Part shown: positions 43,510 through 52,469 of the stretch, piece by piece | How positions within the stretch are numbered: the first letter of the stretch is position 1 | How the letters are laid out: each line of letters begins with the position of its first letter | Assembly (NCBI RefSeq): GCF_000389965.1 | Contig: NC_021191.1 | Location: 435,501 to 499,500, forward strand | Length of the DNA stretch: 64,000 nt | Source of the DNA: Actinoplanes sp. N902-109 | GTDB lineage: Bacteria > Actinomycetota > Actinomycetes > Mycobacteriales > Micromonosporaceae | Direction: 5' to 3' | Made by a program: the position numbers and the translations under genes | Notes under the pieces: generated by a model | What the model saw: the letters and a program-made list of their open reading frames with translations, nothing else | What the model was told of the DNA's origin: nothing | Databases searched by the model: none

Positions 43510-44096
43510 GACGACGGGCTCTGCTCGCCGCCGGCTGCGGCGCATCGATCATCTGGTATGTCGGCGAGTGGTGGGGCGTGCTCCTGGCGGTCGCGGTCGG
43601 GTACGGGCTCGACCAGCTCCTGAAACGGCAGGAGCCCGCCGCGGCCCGGGCGGTGCGCGAGCGCGCCGAGTCCGACCTGCCGCTGGCTGCCGACCTGCTC
43701 GCCGCGGCGCTGCGCACCGGCATCCCCGTCGACGCCGCGGTGGCAGCAGTGGCCGAAGCTCTCGGCGGAGCGCTGGGCGACCGGCTGGCCCGGGTGGGGC
43801 GGGCCGTGCACCTTGGCGCCGCGCCGCCCGAGGCGTGGGCCCACCTCGGCGGCCTGGCCGGTGCCGAGCGGCTGGTGGCGGCGGCCGTGCGGGCCAGCAC
43901 CAGCGGCGCGGCGTTCGCCGGGGCGCTGACCCGGCTCGCGGACGACCTGCGCACCGATCGGGCGCTCGCCGCCGAGGCCGCTGCCCGCCGCGCCGGTGTC
44001 CTGCTCGTCCTGCCGCTCGGCATGTGTTTCCTGCCGGCCTTCCTGCTCGCCGGTCTCGTGCCGGTCATCGTCGCCGTGCTCGGCGACGTGCTCTGA
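43506..44096 (+). CDS. tadC: TadC inner-membrane platform protein
   Basis: This 196-residue second platform protein of the tad pilus has an N-terminal hydrophobic segment (about 15-38), a T2SF-like cytosolic domain with ESDLPLAADLLAAALRTG, and a C-terminal hydrophobic segment (VLLVLPLGMCFLPAFLLAGL). The length is short but usual for actinobacterial tad loci. The ATG overlaps the stop of the 60-residue gene. A gap of 28 bases with AAGGGGAG leads to the pilin gene. Confidence 0.88.
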   Translation: MRRRALLAAGCGASIIWYVGEWWGVLLAVAVGYGLDQLLKRQEPAAARAVRERAESDLPLAADLLAAALRTGIPVDAAVAAVAEALGGALGDRLARVGRAVHLGAAPPEAWAHLGGLAGAERLVAAAVRASTSGAAFAGALTRLADDLRTDRALAAEAAARRAGVLLVLPLGMCFLPAFLLAGLVPVIVAVLGDVL

Positions 44097-44124
44097 GAAA
44101 GCAATCGACGAAGGGGAGAACTAC

Positions 44125-44298
44125 GTGAACCGACTGATGGCCCGTCTGCAGCTGGCCCGGGACGAGGGCTCGAACACCATCGAGTACTGCATGATCTGCG
44201 TCGCGGCGGCGGGCTTCGGGGGCGTGCTGTACAAGGTGCTCAGCAGTCCCGCCGTGCAGGAGAAGCTGAACGACGTCGTCCAGCGGGCGTTCGGGTGA
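44125..44298 (+). CDS. Flp-type pilin (DUF4244-like)
   Basis: This 57-residue pilin has the leader MNRLMARLQLARDEG, then the processing site G|SNTIEY (Glu at +5, Tyr at +6), then a hydrophobic helix. This is the Flp prepilin pattern: the prepilin peptidase cuts after Gly and the helix packs into the fibre. The GTG at 44125 is spaced well from AAGGGGAG. The stop overlaps the TadE gene. No prepilin peptidase (TadV) is in the window. Confidence 0.9.
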   Translation: MNRLMARLQLARDEGSNTIEYCMICVAAAGFGGVLYKVLSSPAVQEKLNDVVQRAFG

Positions 44299-44660
44299 CC
44301 GGGCGCCGGTGGCCCGGCCGCGACCGGGGTTCGTTCACGGCGGAACTGGCGGTCGGGCTGCCGGCGCTCATGCTCCTGTTGTTCGCCGGTCTGACCGCGG
44401 TCAGCGCGGTGACGACGCACGGACGGTGTGTGGCAGCTGCCCGCGAAGGTGCGGTCATCGCCGCCCGGGGTGGCCCGGGCGGCGAGGCCGCGACGCGCAC
44501 CGCACCGACGGGAGCCGCCGTCGCCGTGACTTCCGAGGCCTTGACAGACACGGTGACGGTGACCGTCCGCGCCCAGGTCACCGTGCTGGGCGGGCACCTT
44601 CCGCGGATGAGTGTCACGGCGAGCGCCACCGCGGCACGCGAGCCGGGGGCCGGGGCGTGA
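44295..44660 (+). CDS. TadE-like pseudopilin
   Basis: This 121-residue protein begins with a basic leader and then G|SFTAELAVGLPALMLLL, a prepilin-like site with Glu at +5 and a hydrophobic helix, as in TadE. The C-terminal part is a small beta-rich extracytoplasmic domain. The GTG overlaps the pilin stop, and its own stop overlaps the next gene. Confidence 0.87.
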   Translation: MTGRRWPGRDRGSFTAELAVGLPALMLLLFAGLTAVSAVTTHGRCVAAAREGAVIAARGGPGGEAATRTAPTGAAVAVTSEALTDTVTVTVRAQVTVLGGHLPRMSVTASATAAREPGAGA

Positions 44661-45004
44661 GGGACCGGGGTGCGGCGTCGCTCTTCGTGCTGGCGATCGG
44701 TCTGGTCCTGGTCAGCGCGGGGATGGCCGGCGCGGCGGTCGGCGCCGTCCGCGTCGGCCGGCAGCAGGCCCGCACGGCGGCCGATCTCGGGGCGCTCGCC
44801 GCGGCGATGCGCGTGGTCGAGGGATCCGGAGCGGCGTGCGCCCGGGCTGCCGAGATCGTCGGGCGCAATGGTGCCCGGCTTACCGCTTGCCGGGTGGCGG
44901 GGCTGGACGTGGAGGTCACGGCAGGCGTCGGCGTGACCCCGTTGCCGGGCCTCACCGGGCAGGCCGTCGCCAGGGCTCGGGCAGGGCCGGTGGCAGATGG
45001 GTGA
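44657..45004 (+). CDS. TadG/TadE-like secreted membrane protein, last gene of the tad operon
   Basis: This 115-residue protein has an N-terminal transmembrane helix (about 9-33, after RDRGAASLFVLAIG) and a short extracytoplasmic region with a conserved pair of cysteines (ACARAAE and ACRVAG). It fits the family of TadE-like proteins found next to DECH helicases in actinobacteria. The GTG overlaps the TadE stop. The last 53 bases overlap the 3' end of the convergent helicase gene. Confidence 0.82.
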   Translation: MRDRGAASLFVLAIGLVLVSAGMAGAAVGAVRVGRQQARTAADLGALAAAMRVVEGSGAACARAAEIVGRNGARLTACRVAGLDVEVTAGVGVTPLPGLTGQAVARARAGPVADG

Positions 45005-47297
45005 GGACGGCGTCGAGGACATGGACGGCGCGGGCCTTGTCGAGCGGGTTGTTGCCGTTGCCGCACTTGGGCGACTGCACGCACGAGGGGCAGCCGGTCT
45101 CGCAACCGCACGACGCGATGGCCTCGCGGGTGGCGGCGAGCCAGGCCCGCGCCGTGGCATGGGCCCGCTCGGCGAAGCCCGCCCCGCCCGGGTGGCCGTC
45201 GTACACGAAGATCGTGGGGTTCTCGGTGTCCTGATGGTTGGCGGTCGAGAGGCCACCGATGTCCCACCGGTCGCACGTGGCCATCAGCGGCAGCAGGCCG
45301 ATGGCCGCGTGCTCGGCGGCGTGCAGGGCACCCGGCACGTCCGGGGCCTCGACGCCGGCCGCCAGCAGCGCCTCCGGGCTGATCGTGAACCACACGGCCA
45401 CGGTGCGCAGCTGGCGGGGCGGCAGGTCGAGCTGGTGGGTGTCGATCACCTCGCCCGAACCGATGCGGCGGCGCTGGTAGGACACCACCTGGTTGGTCAC
45501 GTCGACGTCGCCGAGGAACAGGCTGACCGGGCCGGCGTCGGCGCGCTCGCGGACCGACACCACGGACACGTCGGTGACGTCGCGGGCATGCGTCGACCAG
45601 TCCGGGTCCGCCGCGTGCACCAGCGCGACCATGTCCTCGAGGTCCAGCTCGTCGACCACATAGCTGACGCCCTGGTGCAGATAGACCGCGCCGGTGTGCA
45701 GCATGACGTGCGAGGAGCCCTGGTCGACGGTGCCCAGCAGGCGCCCGGTCGCCGATTCCACCACGGCGACCGGGCCACCGCCGGTGCCGCGCAGGTCCAC
45801 CTCGGGCCGGCCGGGATGCGTCCAGTACCAGCCGGAGGGGCGTTTGCGCAGGGCACCCGTCTGGACCAGCGCGTCGACTGCCAGCCGGGCCGGTTCGCCG
45901 CCGAACAGCTCCAGATCGGCCGGGCGCAGCGGGGCCTCCGACGCCGCGCTGCACAGCTGCGGACCGAGTACGTACGGGTTGGCCGGGTCGAGCACGGTGG
46001 CTTCCACCGGCCGCCCGAACACCGCCTCGGGATGGTGCACGAGATAGGTGTCGAGCGGGTCGTCCCGGGCGATCAGCACGGCCAGCGCCTCGCCGCCGTC
46101 GCGGCCCGCCCGGCCGGCCTGCTGCCACAGCGACGCCCGGGTGCCCGGATAACCGCAGATCAGCACCGCGTCCAGGCCGACCAGGTCGACGCCCAGCTCC
46201 AGCGCGTTCGTCGATGCCAATGCCTGCAACTCGCCGGTGAGCAGGGCCCGCTCGATCGCCCGCCGGTCCTCCTTGAGGTAGCCCGCGCGATAGGCCGCCA
46301 CCCGTTCCCCGAGACCGGGCACCGCCTCGTCGAGCGCGCGGCGGGTCATCGTCGCGACCACCTCCGCGCCCCTGCGGGAGCGGACGAATGCCAGCGTACG
46401 GGTGCCCGCCACGACCGCGTCCGTGAGCAGATCCGCCGTCTCGCTGAGCGCGGACCGGCGGGTCGGCGGCAGCTCCGGATCCTCAGCGGGCACCAGCGGC
46501 GGCTCCCACAACGCGAAGGTGACCGCCCCGCGCGGTGACGCATCCTCGGTGACCGCGTCGACCGGCAGCCCGGTGAGCCGGGACGCCGCGCCGGCCGGAT
46601 CACCCGAGGTCGCCGAGGCCAGCACGAACGTCGGGGTGCCGCCGTACTGGGCCGCCAACCGGCGCAACCGGCGCAGCACATGGGCGACGTGCGAGCCGAA
46701 CACGCCCCGGTAGGCGTGGCACTCGTCGACCACGACGTACGACAACCGCCGCAGGAAGACCGCCCACTTGCCATGGGCCGGCAGCAGGGCGTGGTGCAGC
46801 ATGTCGGGGTTGGTCAGCACGAAGCGTGCGTGCTGGCGGATCCATTCGCGCTCCTCGCGCGGGGTGTCACCGTCGTATGTGGCCGGGCGCACCCCGTCGA
46901 GACCGAGCCGGGCCACCGCGCGCAGCTGATCGGCGGCCAGCGCCTTGGTGGGGGAGAGATACAACACGGTGGACCGGGGATCGTCGTGCAGGCGGCTGAG
47001 CGCGGGCATCTGATAGGCGAGCGATTTGCCCGAGGCGGTGCCGGTGGCGATGACCACGTGCTGCCCGGCGTGGGCGAGCTCGGCCGCGGCGGCTTGATGC
47101 TCCCACGGCTCGAACCCGTAGGCCGCGCGCACGGCGTCCGGCACCCAGGCCGGCCAGGCGACCGTACGTCCGGTCCGGGCCTCGATGCGTTCGACATGGG
47201 TGACCGGCGACGCCTCGGGTGAGGAGCGCCGGGCGCGCAGGCTGTGCAGCAGCTCCACCGGGCGCGTTTCGGGGGCGGTCGCGGTCACGTCCTGCAC
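44952..47297 (-). CDS. DECH-box helicase with C-terminal zinc-binding (DUF1998-type) domain
   Basis: This 781-residue superfamily 2 helicase has motif I GTASGKS (86-92) and motif II DECH (191-194). Motif III is SATSGD, and motif VI (QQAGRAGRDG) lies in the second RecA-like domain. The C-terminus carries a Cys cluster (CGCETGCPSCVQSPKCGNGN) that should bind zinc. It is the actinobacterial helicase that regularly accompanies tad loci (Rv3649-like, from memory). The GTG at 47297 is chosen by homology; the frame runs on to 47795, but there it overlaps the bldG-like gene. Its exact cellular role is not known to me. Confidence 0.9.
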   Translation of the reverse strand: MQDVTATAPETRPVELLHSLRARRSSPEASPVTHVERIEARTGRTVAWPAWVPDAVRAAYGFEPWEHQAAAAELAHAGQHVVIATGTASGKSLAYQMPALSRLHDDPRSTVLYLSPTKALAADQLRAVARLGLDGVRPATYDGDTPREEREWIRQHARFVLTNPDMLHHALLPAHGKWAVFLRRLSYVVVDECHAYRGVFGSHVAHVLRRLRRLAAQYGGTPTFVLASATSGDPAGAASRLTGLPVDAVTEDASPRGAVTFALWEPPLVPAEDPELPPTRRSALSETADLLTDAVVAGTRTLAFVRSRRGAEVVATMTRRALDEAVPGLGERVAAYRAGYLKEDRRAIERALLTGELQALASTNALELGVDLVGLDAVLICGYPGTRASLWQQAGRAGRDGGEALAVLIARDDPLDTYLVHHPEAVFGRPVEATVLDPANPYVLGPQLCSAASEAPLRPADLELFGGEPARLAVDALVQTGALRKRPSGWYWTHPGRPEVDLRGTGGGPVAVVESATGRLLGTVDQGSSHVMLHTGAVYLHQGVSYVVDELDLEDMVALVHAADPDWSTHARDVTDVSVVSVRERADAGPVSLFLGDVDVTNQVVSYQRRRIGSGEVIDTHQLDLPPRQLRTVAVWFTISPEALLAAGVEAPDVPGALHAAEHAAIGLLPLMATCDRWDIGGLSTANHQDTENPTIFVYDGHPGGAGFAERAHATARAWLAATREAIASCGCETGCPSCVQSPKCGNGNNPLDKARAVHVLDAVLTHLPPALPEPWRRPAR

Positions 47298-47417
47298 TCT
47301 GACACCGGTATGGCGCGAACCCCAAACGGGTACGACGGAGGGTGCGGCGCGCCAGGGATGTCGGCCGGTGGTTAGATTCGCTGGGGAGATCCTTGGGACA
47401 CCCCGGGAGGAGGACCG

Positions 47418-47789
47418 ATGGAGCTGTCGCTGACGACTCGGACCGTCGGCGAGCACACGGTGCTCGACGTCGGCGGTGAAGTGGATGTCTACACGGCGCC
47501 GCGGCTGCGCGAAAAGCTGGTCGAACTCGTCGACGGCGGTTCGCGCCACGTCGTCGTGGACCTGGCACGAGTCGACTTCCTGGATTCCACGGGTCTGGGT
47601 GTGCTGGTCGGGGCGCTGAAGCGGCTGCGCGCGGCCAGCGGCACGTTCGGCCTGGTCTGCGCCAAGGAGCCGCTGCTCAAGATTTTCCGGATCACCGCGC
47701 TCGACCAGGTGTTCCCCATTTTCCCCTCGGTCGAGGCGGCGACCTCGGCGGCGTCCGGCGATCGCGACGACAACACTCCGACGGCGTGA
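47418..47789 (+). CDS. bldG: BldG-type anti-sigma factor antagonist
   Basis: This 123-residue STAS protein is very close to Streptomyces BldG in sequence (opening MELSLTTRTVGEHTVLDVGG) and gene context. The switch site is S57 in VDFLDSTGLGVLVG, the same position reported as phosphorylated in BldG (from memory). BldG is needed for development and antibiotic production. The ATG at 47418 follows GGGAGGAGG, a strong ribosome site. The stop overlaps the ATG of the ATPase-like gene. Confidence 0.92.
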   Translation: MELSLTTRTVGEHTVLDVGGEVDVYTAPRLREKLVELVDGGSRHVVVDLARVDFLDSTGLGVLVGALKRLRAASGTFGLVCAKEPLLKIFRITALDQVFPIFPSVEAATSAASGDRDDNTPTA

Positions 47790-48226
47790 TGGCAACGGTA
47801 CGGCTGTCCTTCTCGCCAGCGCCGGTGCACGTGCGCACGGCTCGGCTGGTCGGCGTCGCGGTGGCCCGGCGTGCTGGGGTCGCCGAGGAACTGCTCGACG
47901 AGGTGCGCCTGGCGATCGGTGAGGCCTGCACCCGAGCGGTGGCGCTGCACAACCAGTATCGGATCCCCGACCTCGTCATGGTGGAAATGTCCGACTCGGA
48001 CTCCTATATGGTCCGGGTCATCGACAAGGCGCCGATCGAGGCGAGCATCGGGTTGACCAAGCTCCCGCCGGACGAGCTGGCCGACGAGTCGCTGACCGAC
48101 GAGGCGCTGACCACCGGCGTGGGCTTCGCGCTGCTCGCGGGTTTTGCCGACGATCTGCAGGGGCGCCCGGTCGACGAGGGCACCGGCACCGAGGTCCGCA
48201 TGGTCTGGCCGGTCACCCGCCGCTGA
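47789..48226 (+). CDS. Degenerate RsbW-like ATPase, partner of BldG
   Basis: This 145-residue protein has the HATPase fold of anti-sigma kinases. The N-box reads EVRLAIGEACTRAV, where the Mg-binding Asn expected in EACTNAV is Arg (R49). The glycine box D-x-G-x-G is also degenerate (DKAPIE). ATP binding and kinase activity are therefore doubtful. In S. coelicolor the gene next to bldG (SCO3548, from memory) is the putative anti-sigma partner. The ATG 47789 overlaps the bldG stop by one base (a GTG at 47786 is also possible). A terminator follows. Confidence 0.82.
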   Translation: MATVRLSFSPAPVHVRTARLVGVAVARRAGVAEELLDEVRLAIGEACTRAVALHNQYRIPDLVMVEMSDSDSYMVRVIDKAPIEASIGLTKLPPDELADESLTDEALTTGVGFALLAGFADDLQGRPVDEGTGTEVRMVWPVTRR

Positions 48227-48239
48227 CCGGTCGAGCCGG

Positions 48240-48276
48240 GAACGGCCGTCGCCCATCGGGGCGGCGGCCGTTCTGT
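48240..48276 (+). terminator. Terminator of the bldG unit
   Basis: A 14-bp stem (GAACGGCCGTCGCC / GGCGGCGGCCGTTC, one G-T wobble) with a 6-base loop (CATCGG), 13 bases after the stop. Confidence 0.85.
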
Positions 48277-48547
48277 CATTGAGCGCAAGATCCGGACCGC
48301 TCGGCGCACGCGGAGCCTAAGGCCTTCTCGGTTCGCATGCCAACCGCTTACACAGCGAAGAACATCACCACGACACAGGCCGCCCATATGTGACCATCGC
48401 CACGTTCGCCCATTACAGTACGTCCGTAATCAGCTACTGCTCCTGGATCCCGCGCCCGCGGGACCCGGTTTCGTCGTCTCCCCGTCCGGGGATGCGCCGG
48501 GCAGTCTCGTCCGCTGCCCGGTGCGGTCGGTGTACAGGAGGACATTG
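48277..48547 (+). other. Upstream region of hppA with an ATTAC-N9-GTAAT inverted repeat
   Basis: This leader is less GC-rich in its middle (48330-48440) and must contain the hppA promoter. An inverted repeat ATTAC-N9-GTAAT spans 48412-48430 and could be an operator. The ribosome site GGAGG lies at 48538-48542. No gene is visible. Confidence 0.5.
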
Positions 48548-50917
48548 ATGTCCGGAAGCTCCACCTACCTCGCCGCAGACAGCGGCGGGGTGTCCTTGTC
48601 CGGTTCGAACGTCACATACGTCATCGTCGCGATCGTGTTCGCGCTGATCGCCCTCGCCTTCGCTGCCGTCTTCGTGCAGTCGGTGCTCAAGGCGGGGCGC
48701 GGCACGACGACCATGCAGGAGATCGCCGGTGCCGTCCAGGAGGGCGCGACGGCGTACCTCTTCCGGCAGTTCAAGACCCTGGCGATCTTCGTCGTCGTCG
48801 CGGTTGTGCTGCTGTTCCTGTTGCCCGTGCACGGCGCCACCGACAACGAGACCTGGGTGAAGATCGGCCGCTCGCTGTTCTTCATCGTCGGTGCGGTCTT
48901 CAGCTCGTTCATCGGCGGGGCCGGCATGGCGCTGGCAACCCGGGCGAACCTGCGGGTCGCAGCGGCGGCCGGGGAGGCGACCGGAGCCCGCGAGAAGGCG
49001 ATGGGCATCGCGTTCCGCACCGGTGGCGTGGTCGGCTTTCTCACGGTCGGGCTCGGCCTGTTCGGCGGCGCGCTGGTCGTGTGGATCTTCCGCCGGGACG
49101 CCCCGACGGTGCTGGAGGGCTTCGGCTTCGGTGCCGCGCTGCTCGCCATGTTCATGCGGGTCGGCGGCGGCATCTTCACCAAGGCCGCGGATGTCGGCGC
49201 CGACCTGGTCGGCAAGGTGGAGCAGGGCATCCCCGAGGACGACCCGCGCAACGCCGCGACCATCGCCGACAACGTCGGTGACAACGTCGGTGACTGCGCC
49301 GGCATGGCCGCCGACCTGTTCGAGTCGTACGCGGTCACGCTGGTCGCGGCGCTGATCCTGGGCCAGGCGGCGTTCGGTCAGGACGGTCTGATCTTCCCGC
49401 TGATCGTCTCCACGATCGGCGTGGTCATCGCGATCGTCGGCGTGTTCATCACCCGGCTGCGCGCCTCCGACCGCAACGGCCTGACCGCCATCAACCGGGC
49501 GTTCTACATCTCCGCCGTGCTCAGCGCGGTCATCGTCGCGGTGGTCAGCTTCCTGTACCTGCCGGACACCTTCGCCGGGTTCAAGGACTCGACGCTGGAC
49601 GCCGGGGTGGTCGCCAGCGGTCGCAACCCGCAGCTCGTAGCCATCGGCGCGGTGGTGATCGGCATCGTGCTGGCCGCCGCGATCCAGGCCCTGACCGGCT
49701 ACTTCACCGAGGTGGAGCGGCGCCCGGTGCAGGACATCGGCAAGTCGTCGCAGACCGGCGCGGCCACCGTCGTGCTGGCCGGCATCAGCGTTGGCCTCGA
49801 GTCCGCGGTCTACTCGGCGCTGCTGATCGGCGCCGGCGTCTACGGTGCGTTCCTGCTCGGCGGCTCCTCCATCACGCTGTCGCTCTTCGCGGTCGCGCTG
49901 GCCGGCACCGGCCTGCTCACCACGGTGGGCGTGATCGTTGCCATGGACACTTTCGGCCCGATCTCCGACAACGCGCAGGGCATCGCCGAGATGTCCGGCG
50001 AGGTCGACGAGCGCGGTGCGCAGATCCTGACCGAGCTCGACGCGGTCGGCAACACCACGAAGGCGATCACCAAGGGCATCGCGATCGCCACTGCGGTGCT
50101 GGCGGCGACGGCACTGTTCGGTTCGTACACGAACACGCTGCAGAGCTCGCTCGCGGACGCCGGTATCAGCCCCGACCGGATCGGCACCGAGGTGCTCAAC
50201 CTGCTGAACATCTCCAACCCGCGCAACCTGGTCGGCCTGCTGGTCGGCGCCGCGGTGGTGTTCCTCTTCTCCGGACTGGCCATCAACGCCGTCTCCCGCT
50301 CGGCGGGGGCCGTCGTGATGGAGGTACGCCGCCAGTTCCGCGAGTTCCCCGGGATCATGGACGGCACCCAGCGCCCCGAGTACGGCCGGGTGGTCGACAT
50401 CTGCACCCGCGACGCCCAGCGCGAGCTGCTCACCCCGGGCCTGCTCGCGATCATGGCGCCGATTGCCGTCGGGTTCGGGCTGGGCGCCGGCGCGCTGGCG
50501 TCCTACCTGGCCGGGGCGATCGGGGCGGGCACGCTGATGGCCGTGTTCCTGGCCAACTCCGGCGGGTCCTGGGACAACGCCAAGAAGCTGGTCGAGGACG
50601 GCGCGTACGGCGGCAAGGGCTCCGACGCGCACGCCGCGACGGTCATCGGCGACACCGTCGGTGACCCGTTCAAGGACACCGCCGGCCCGGCCATCAACCC
50701 GCTGCTCAAGGTGATGAACCTGGTCTCGCTGCTGATCGCGCCCGCGGTGGTGGCGTGGAGCGTCGGCACCGACGAGAACACCGCACTGCGGGTCACCATC
50801 GCGGTGGTGGCGGCACTGATCATCGTGGCGGCGGTGGTGTGGAGCAAGCGCAAGCCGATCTCGATGGGCGACGCGGAGCCGTCCACGACCACGCCCTCGG
50901 AGCGGGTGAGCGCCTGA
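48548..50917 (+). CDS. hppA: K+-independent proton-pumping membrane pyrophosphatase
   Basis: This 789-residue integral membrane enzyme hydrolyses pyrophosphate and pumps protons outward. About 16 helices are visible. The substrate motifs ADNVGDNVGDCAGMAADLFE and GDTVGDPFKDTAGPAINPLL are intact. The sequence GNTTKA carries the lysine that marks K+-independent members; K+-dependent ones have Ala there. The ATG at 48548 has GGAGG six bases upstream; the frame that starts at 48521 is less likely. It is syntenic with the bldG-topA region in Streptomyces. Confidence 0.96.
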   Translation: MSGSSTYLAADSGGVSLSGSNVTYVIVAIVFALIALAFAAVFVQSVLKAGRGTTTMQEIAGAVQEGATAYLFRQFKTLAIFVVVAVVLLFLLPVHGATDNETWVKIGRSLFFIVGAVFSSFIGGAGMALATRANLRVAAAAGEATGAREKAMGIAFRTGGVVGFLTVGLGLFGGALVVWIFRRDAPTVLEGFGFGAALLAMFMRVGGGIFTKAADVGADLVGKVEQGIPEDDPRNAATIADNVGDNVGDCAGMAADLFESYAVTLVAALILGQAAFGQDGLIFPLIVSTIGVVIAIVGVFITRLRASDRNGLTAINRAFYISAVLSAVIVAVVSFLYLPDTFAGFKDSTLDAGVVASGRNPQLVAIGAVVIGIVLAAAIQALTGYFTEVERRPVQDIGKSSQTGAATVVLAGISVGLESAVYSALLIGAGVYGAFLLGGSSITLSLFAVALAGTGLLTTVGVIVAMDTFGPISDNAQGIAEMSGEVDERGAQILTELDAVGNTTKAITKGIAIATAVLAATALFGSYTNTLQSSLADAGISPDRIGTEVLNLLNISNPRNLVGLLVGAAVVFLFSGLAINAVSRSAGAVVMEVRRQFREFPGIMDGTQRPEYGRVVDICTRDAQRELLTPGLLAIMAPIAVGFGLGAGALASYLAGAIGAGTLMAVFLANSGGSWDNAKKLVEDGAYGGKGSDAHAATVIGDTVGDPFKDTAGPAINPLLKVMNLVSLLIAPAVVAWSVGTDENTALRVTIAVVAALIIVAAVVWSKRKPISMGDAEPSTTTPSERVSA

Positions 50918-50990
50918 CCGGAACCGGTCGCGAGGGTGCCCGGCGCTCGCCGGGTGCCCTCCCCGCCGGGTTGCCCGTACGCTGCAACTC

Positions 50991-51521
50991 ATGCGCACGG
51001 CCCGCACGATCCCCTTACTCCTGGTTTGTTCGCTTGTCGTGACGCTGGGTGCTTGTTCGAGCGGCCCGGCGCCGCGGGTCTGGGCTGCCTCGGTGTGCCA
51101 GGCGCTGGCGCCGTGGCGGTCCGAGATCGGCACCCTGACGACGCGCACCCAGCAGCAGATGAACGTCGCCACCACCCCTGCGCAGGCCAAGGAGAACCTG
51201 ATGCGGCTCTTCGGCGGCGCCCAGGACGCCAGCGAGAAGGCGCGCAAGGGTGTCGTCGACGCCGGTGTCCCCGACGTCGACGAGGGTAAGAAGGTGGCCG
51301 AGAGCTTCACTGCCTCGCTCAGTGCGATGCGTGACGCCTACGGCCGGGCCCGCAGCGGCATCGAAGCGCTGGCTGTCAGCCCGGCGAAGGATTTCTACGC
51401 CAAGGTCACCACGGTCGTGCAGACGCTGAACACCGAATACCAGGCCAGCGAGCTCGACACCACCAATCTGTCGTCGGTGGAGCTGAAAGAGGCCTTCGAA
51501 GAAGCCCCGGAGTGCCGCTGA
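50991..51521 (+). CDS. Small secreted lipoprotein
   Basis: This 176-residue protein has a signal peptide and the lipobox LGACSS (LGAC at 19-22), so Cys22 is probably acylated. The mature part is mostly helical and charged, with conserved-looking cysteines (SVCQAL and the C-terminal ECR) that may pair. A protein of this type sits between hppA and topA in Streptomyces. Its function is unknown. The ATG at 50991 follows a short gap after hppA. Confidence 0.8.
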   Translation: MRTARTIPLLLVCSLVVTLGACSSGPAPRVWAASVCQALAPWRSEIGTLTTRTQQQMNVATTPAQAKENLMRLFGGAQDASEKARKGVVDAGVPDVDEGKKVAESFTASLSAMRDAYGRARSGIEALAVSPAKDFYAKVTTVVQTLNTEYQASELDTTNLSSVELKEAFEEAPECR

Positions 51522-52303
51522 TCATGGGGGAGCTGGCGGAGCCTGGCTGGCCGCTGATACCGCGCGAGGTTCTGCCTGCGCCGGTCGAGCCAGTGCATCC
51601 GCGCCCCCGTCGCACGGTGACCCATACCGCTCCGGCCGGTAAGCAGCTGTCCGTGTTCGGGGTGGAGGCGGTCGACCCCTCCCTGGCCGACCTGATGGGC
51701 CTGCTGAGCGGTCCCGGCCGGCTGGGGCGGATGGGCGGCACCGCGCGGGTCTCCGTACGGGTGGACGCCGCCTGGCGGGTGCACGTGCTGGTCCAGGAGC
51801 TGGTCAGCCGTGGCCTGGTGGTCAACTGGCAGCCGGTCCTGGAGAACCCGCCCGAGGAGCGCGTGGCGGAACTCACGGCGGTGCCCGTGGACGAGGAGGC
51901 CGACGAGGAGCCGCCGCCCCCACCCGAGACCACGGCGACAGAGGCGGAGCGTACCGTCGCGTTCGAGGTGCGGACGGCGTACAGCAGCAGGCTGAACCCG
52001 CTGTCCCGGGCCTGGCCCCCGACCGCCGGCAAGCTCTTCCTCAACGGTCCGCGGCTGCGGCTGTGGGTCGCGGCCGCCGGGGCGCCGAGCCGCCACGGGT
52101 TCATCCTCGGTCTGGATCCCGACGCCTCGCTTGACAAGGCGGTCGATGCCGCGCTGACGAAGGTGGGCCTGGCGGGCACCGTGCAGCCCGGTCGCACGTA
52201 CGAGATCGCAGGTCGCAGACGCCTCGCGCGGCTCGCCGAGCTGGTCGGCGAACGGCCCGGAGCAGCCCCCGAACGGCTGTGGCCGGGCGGCGCGGCTGCG
52301 TGA
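51512..52303 (+). CDS. Conserved orphan upstream of topA
   Basis: This 263-residue protein is predicted soluble, with an acidic linker (EEADEEPPPPPET, about 127-139) between two folded segments. It has no signal peptide. The gene is in the position of the conserved hypothetical next to topA in mycobacteria (Rv3647c-like, by context). The GTG at 51512 overlaps the lipoprotein stop. The ATG at 51524 is an alternative that would avoid the overlap. Function unknown. Confidence 0.75.
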   Translation: MPLIMGELAEPGWPLIPREVLPAPVEPVHPRPRRTVTHTAPAGKQLSVFGVEAVDPSLADLMGLLSGPGRLGRMGGTARVSVRVDAAWRVHVLVQELVSRGLVVNWQPVLENPPEERVAELTAVPVDEEADEEPPPPPETTATEAERTVAFEVRTAYSSRLNPLSRAWPPTAGKLFLNGPRLRLWVAAAGAPSRHGFILGLDPDASLDKAVDAALTKVGLAGTVQPGRTYEIAGRRRLARLAELVGERPGAAPERLWPGGAAA

Positions 52304-52469
52304 TCTTCTGTGATTGCGTACGGCAGAACGCCACGTTCCCGGTGTACGGTGTCGCCGTCGGACGCATGCTGTGGCCGGGCCGTTACCATCCGGCTTCTCC
52401 CTGCCCGGGGAATGCGAGTTCGTCCGGCGCGTTACGTTGAACGTCCGTGAGTTGAACCTTGGGAGTGCC

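Noticed and set aside
48434..51310. Long antisense frame covering hppA
   Set aside because: It is an artefact of GC-rich third positions; hppA on the plus strand has all the family motifs.
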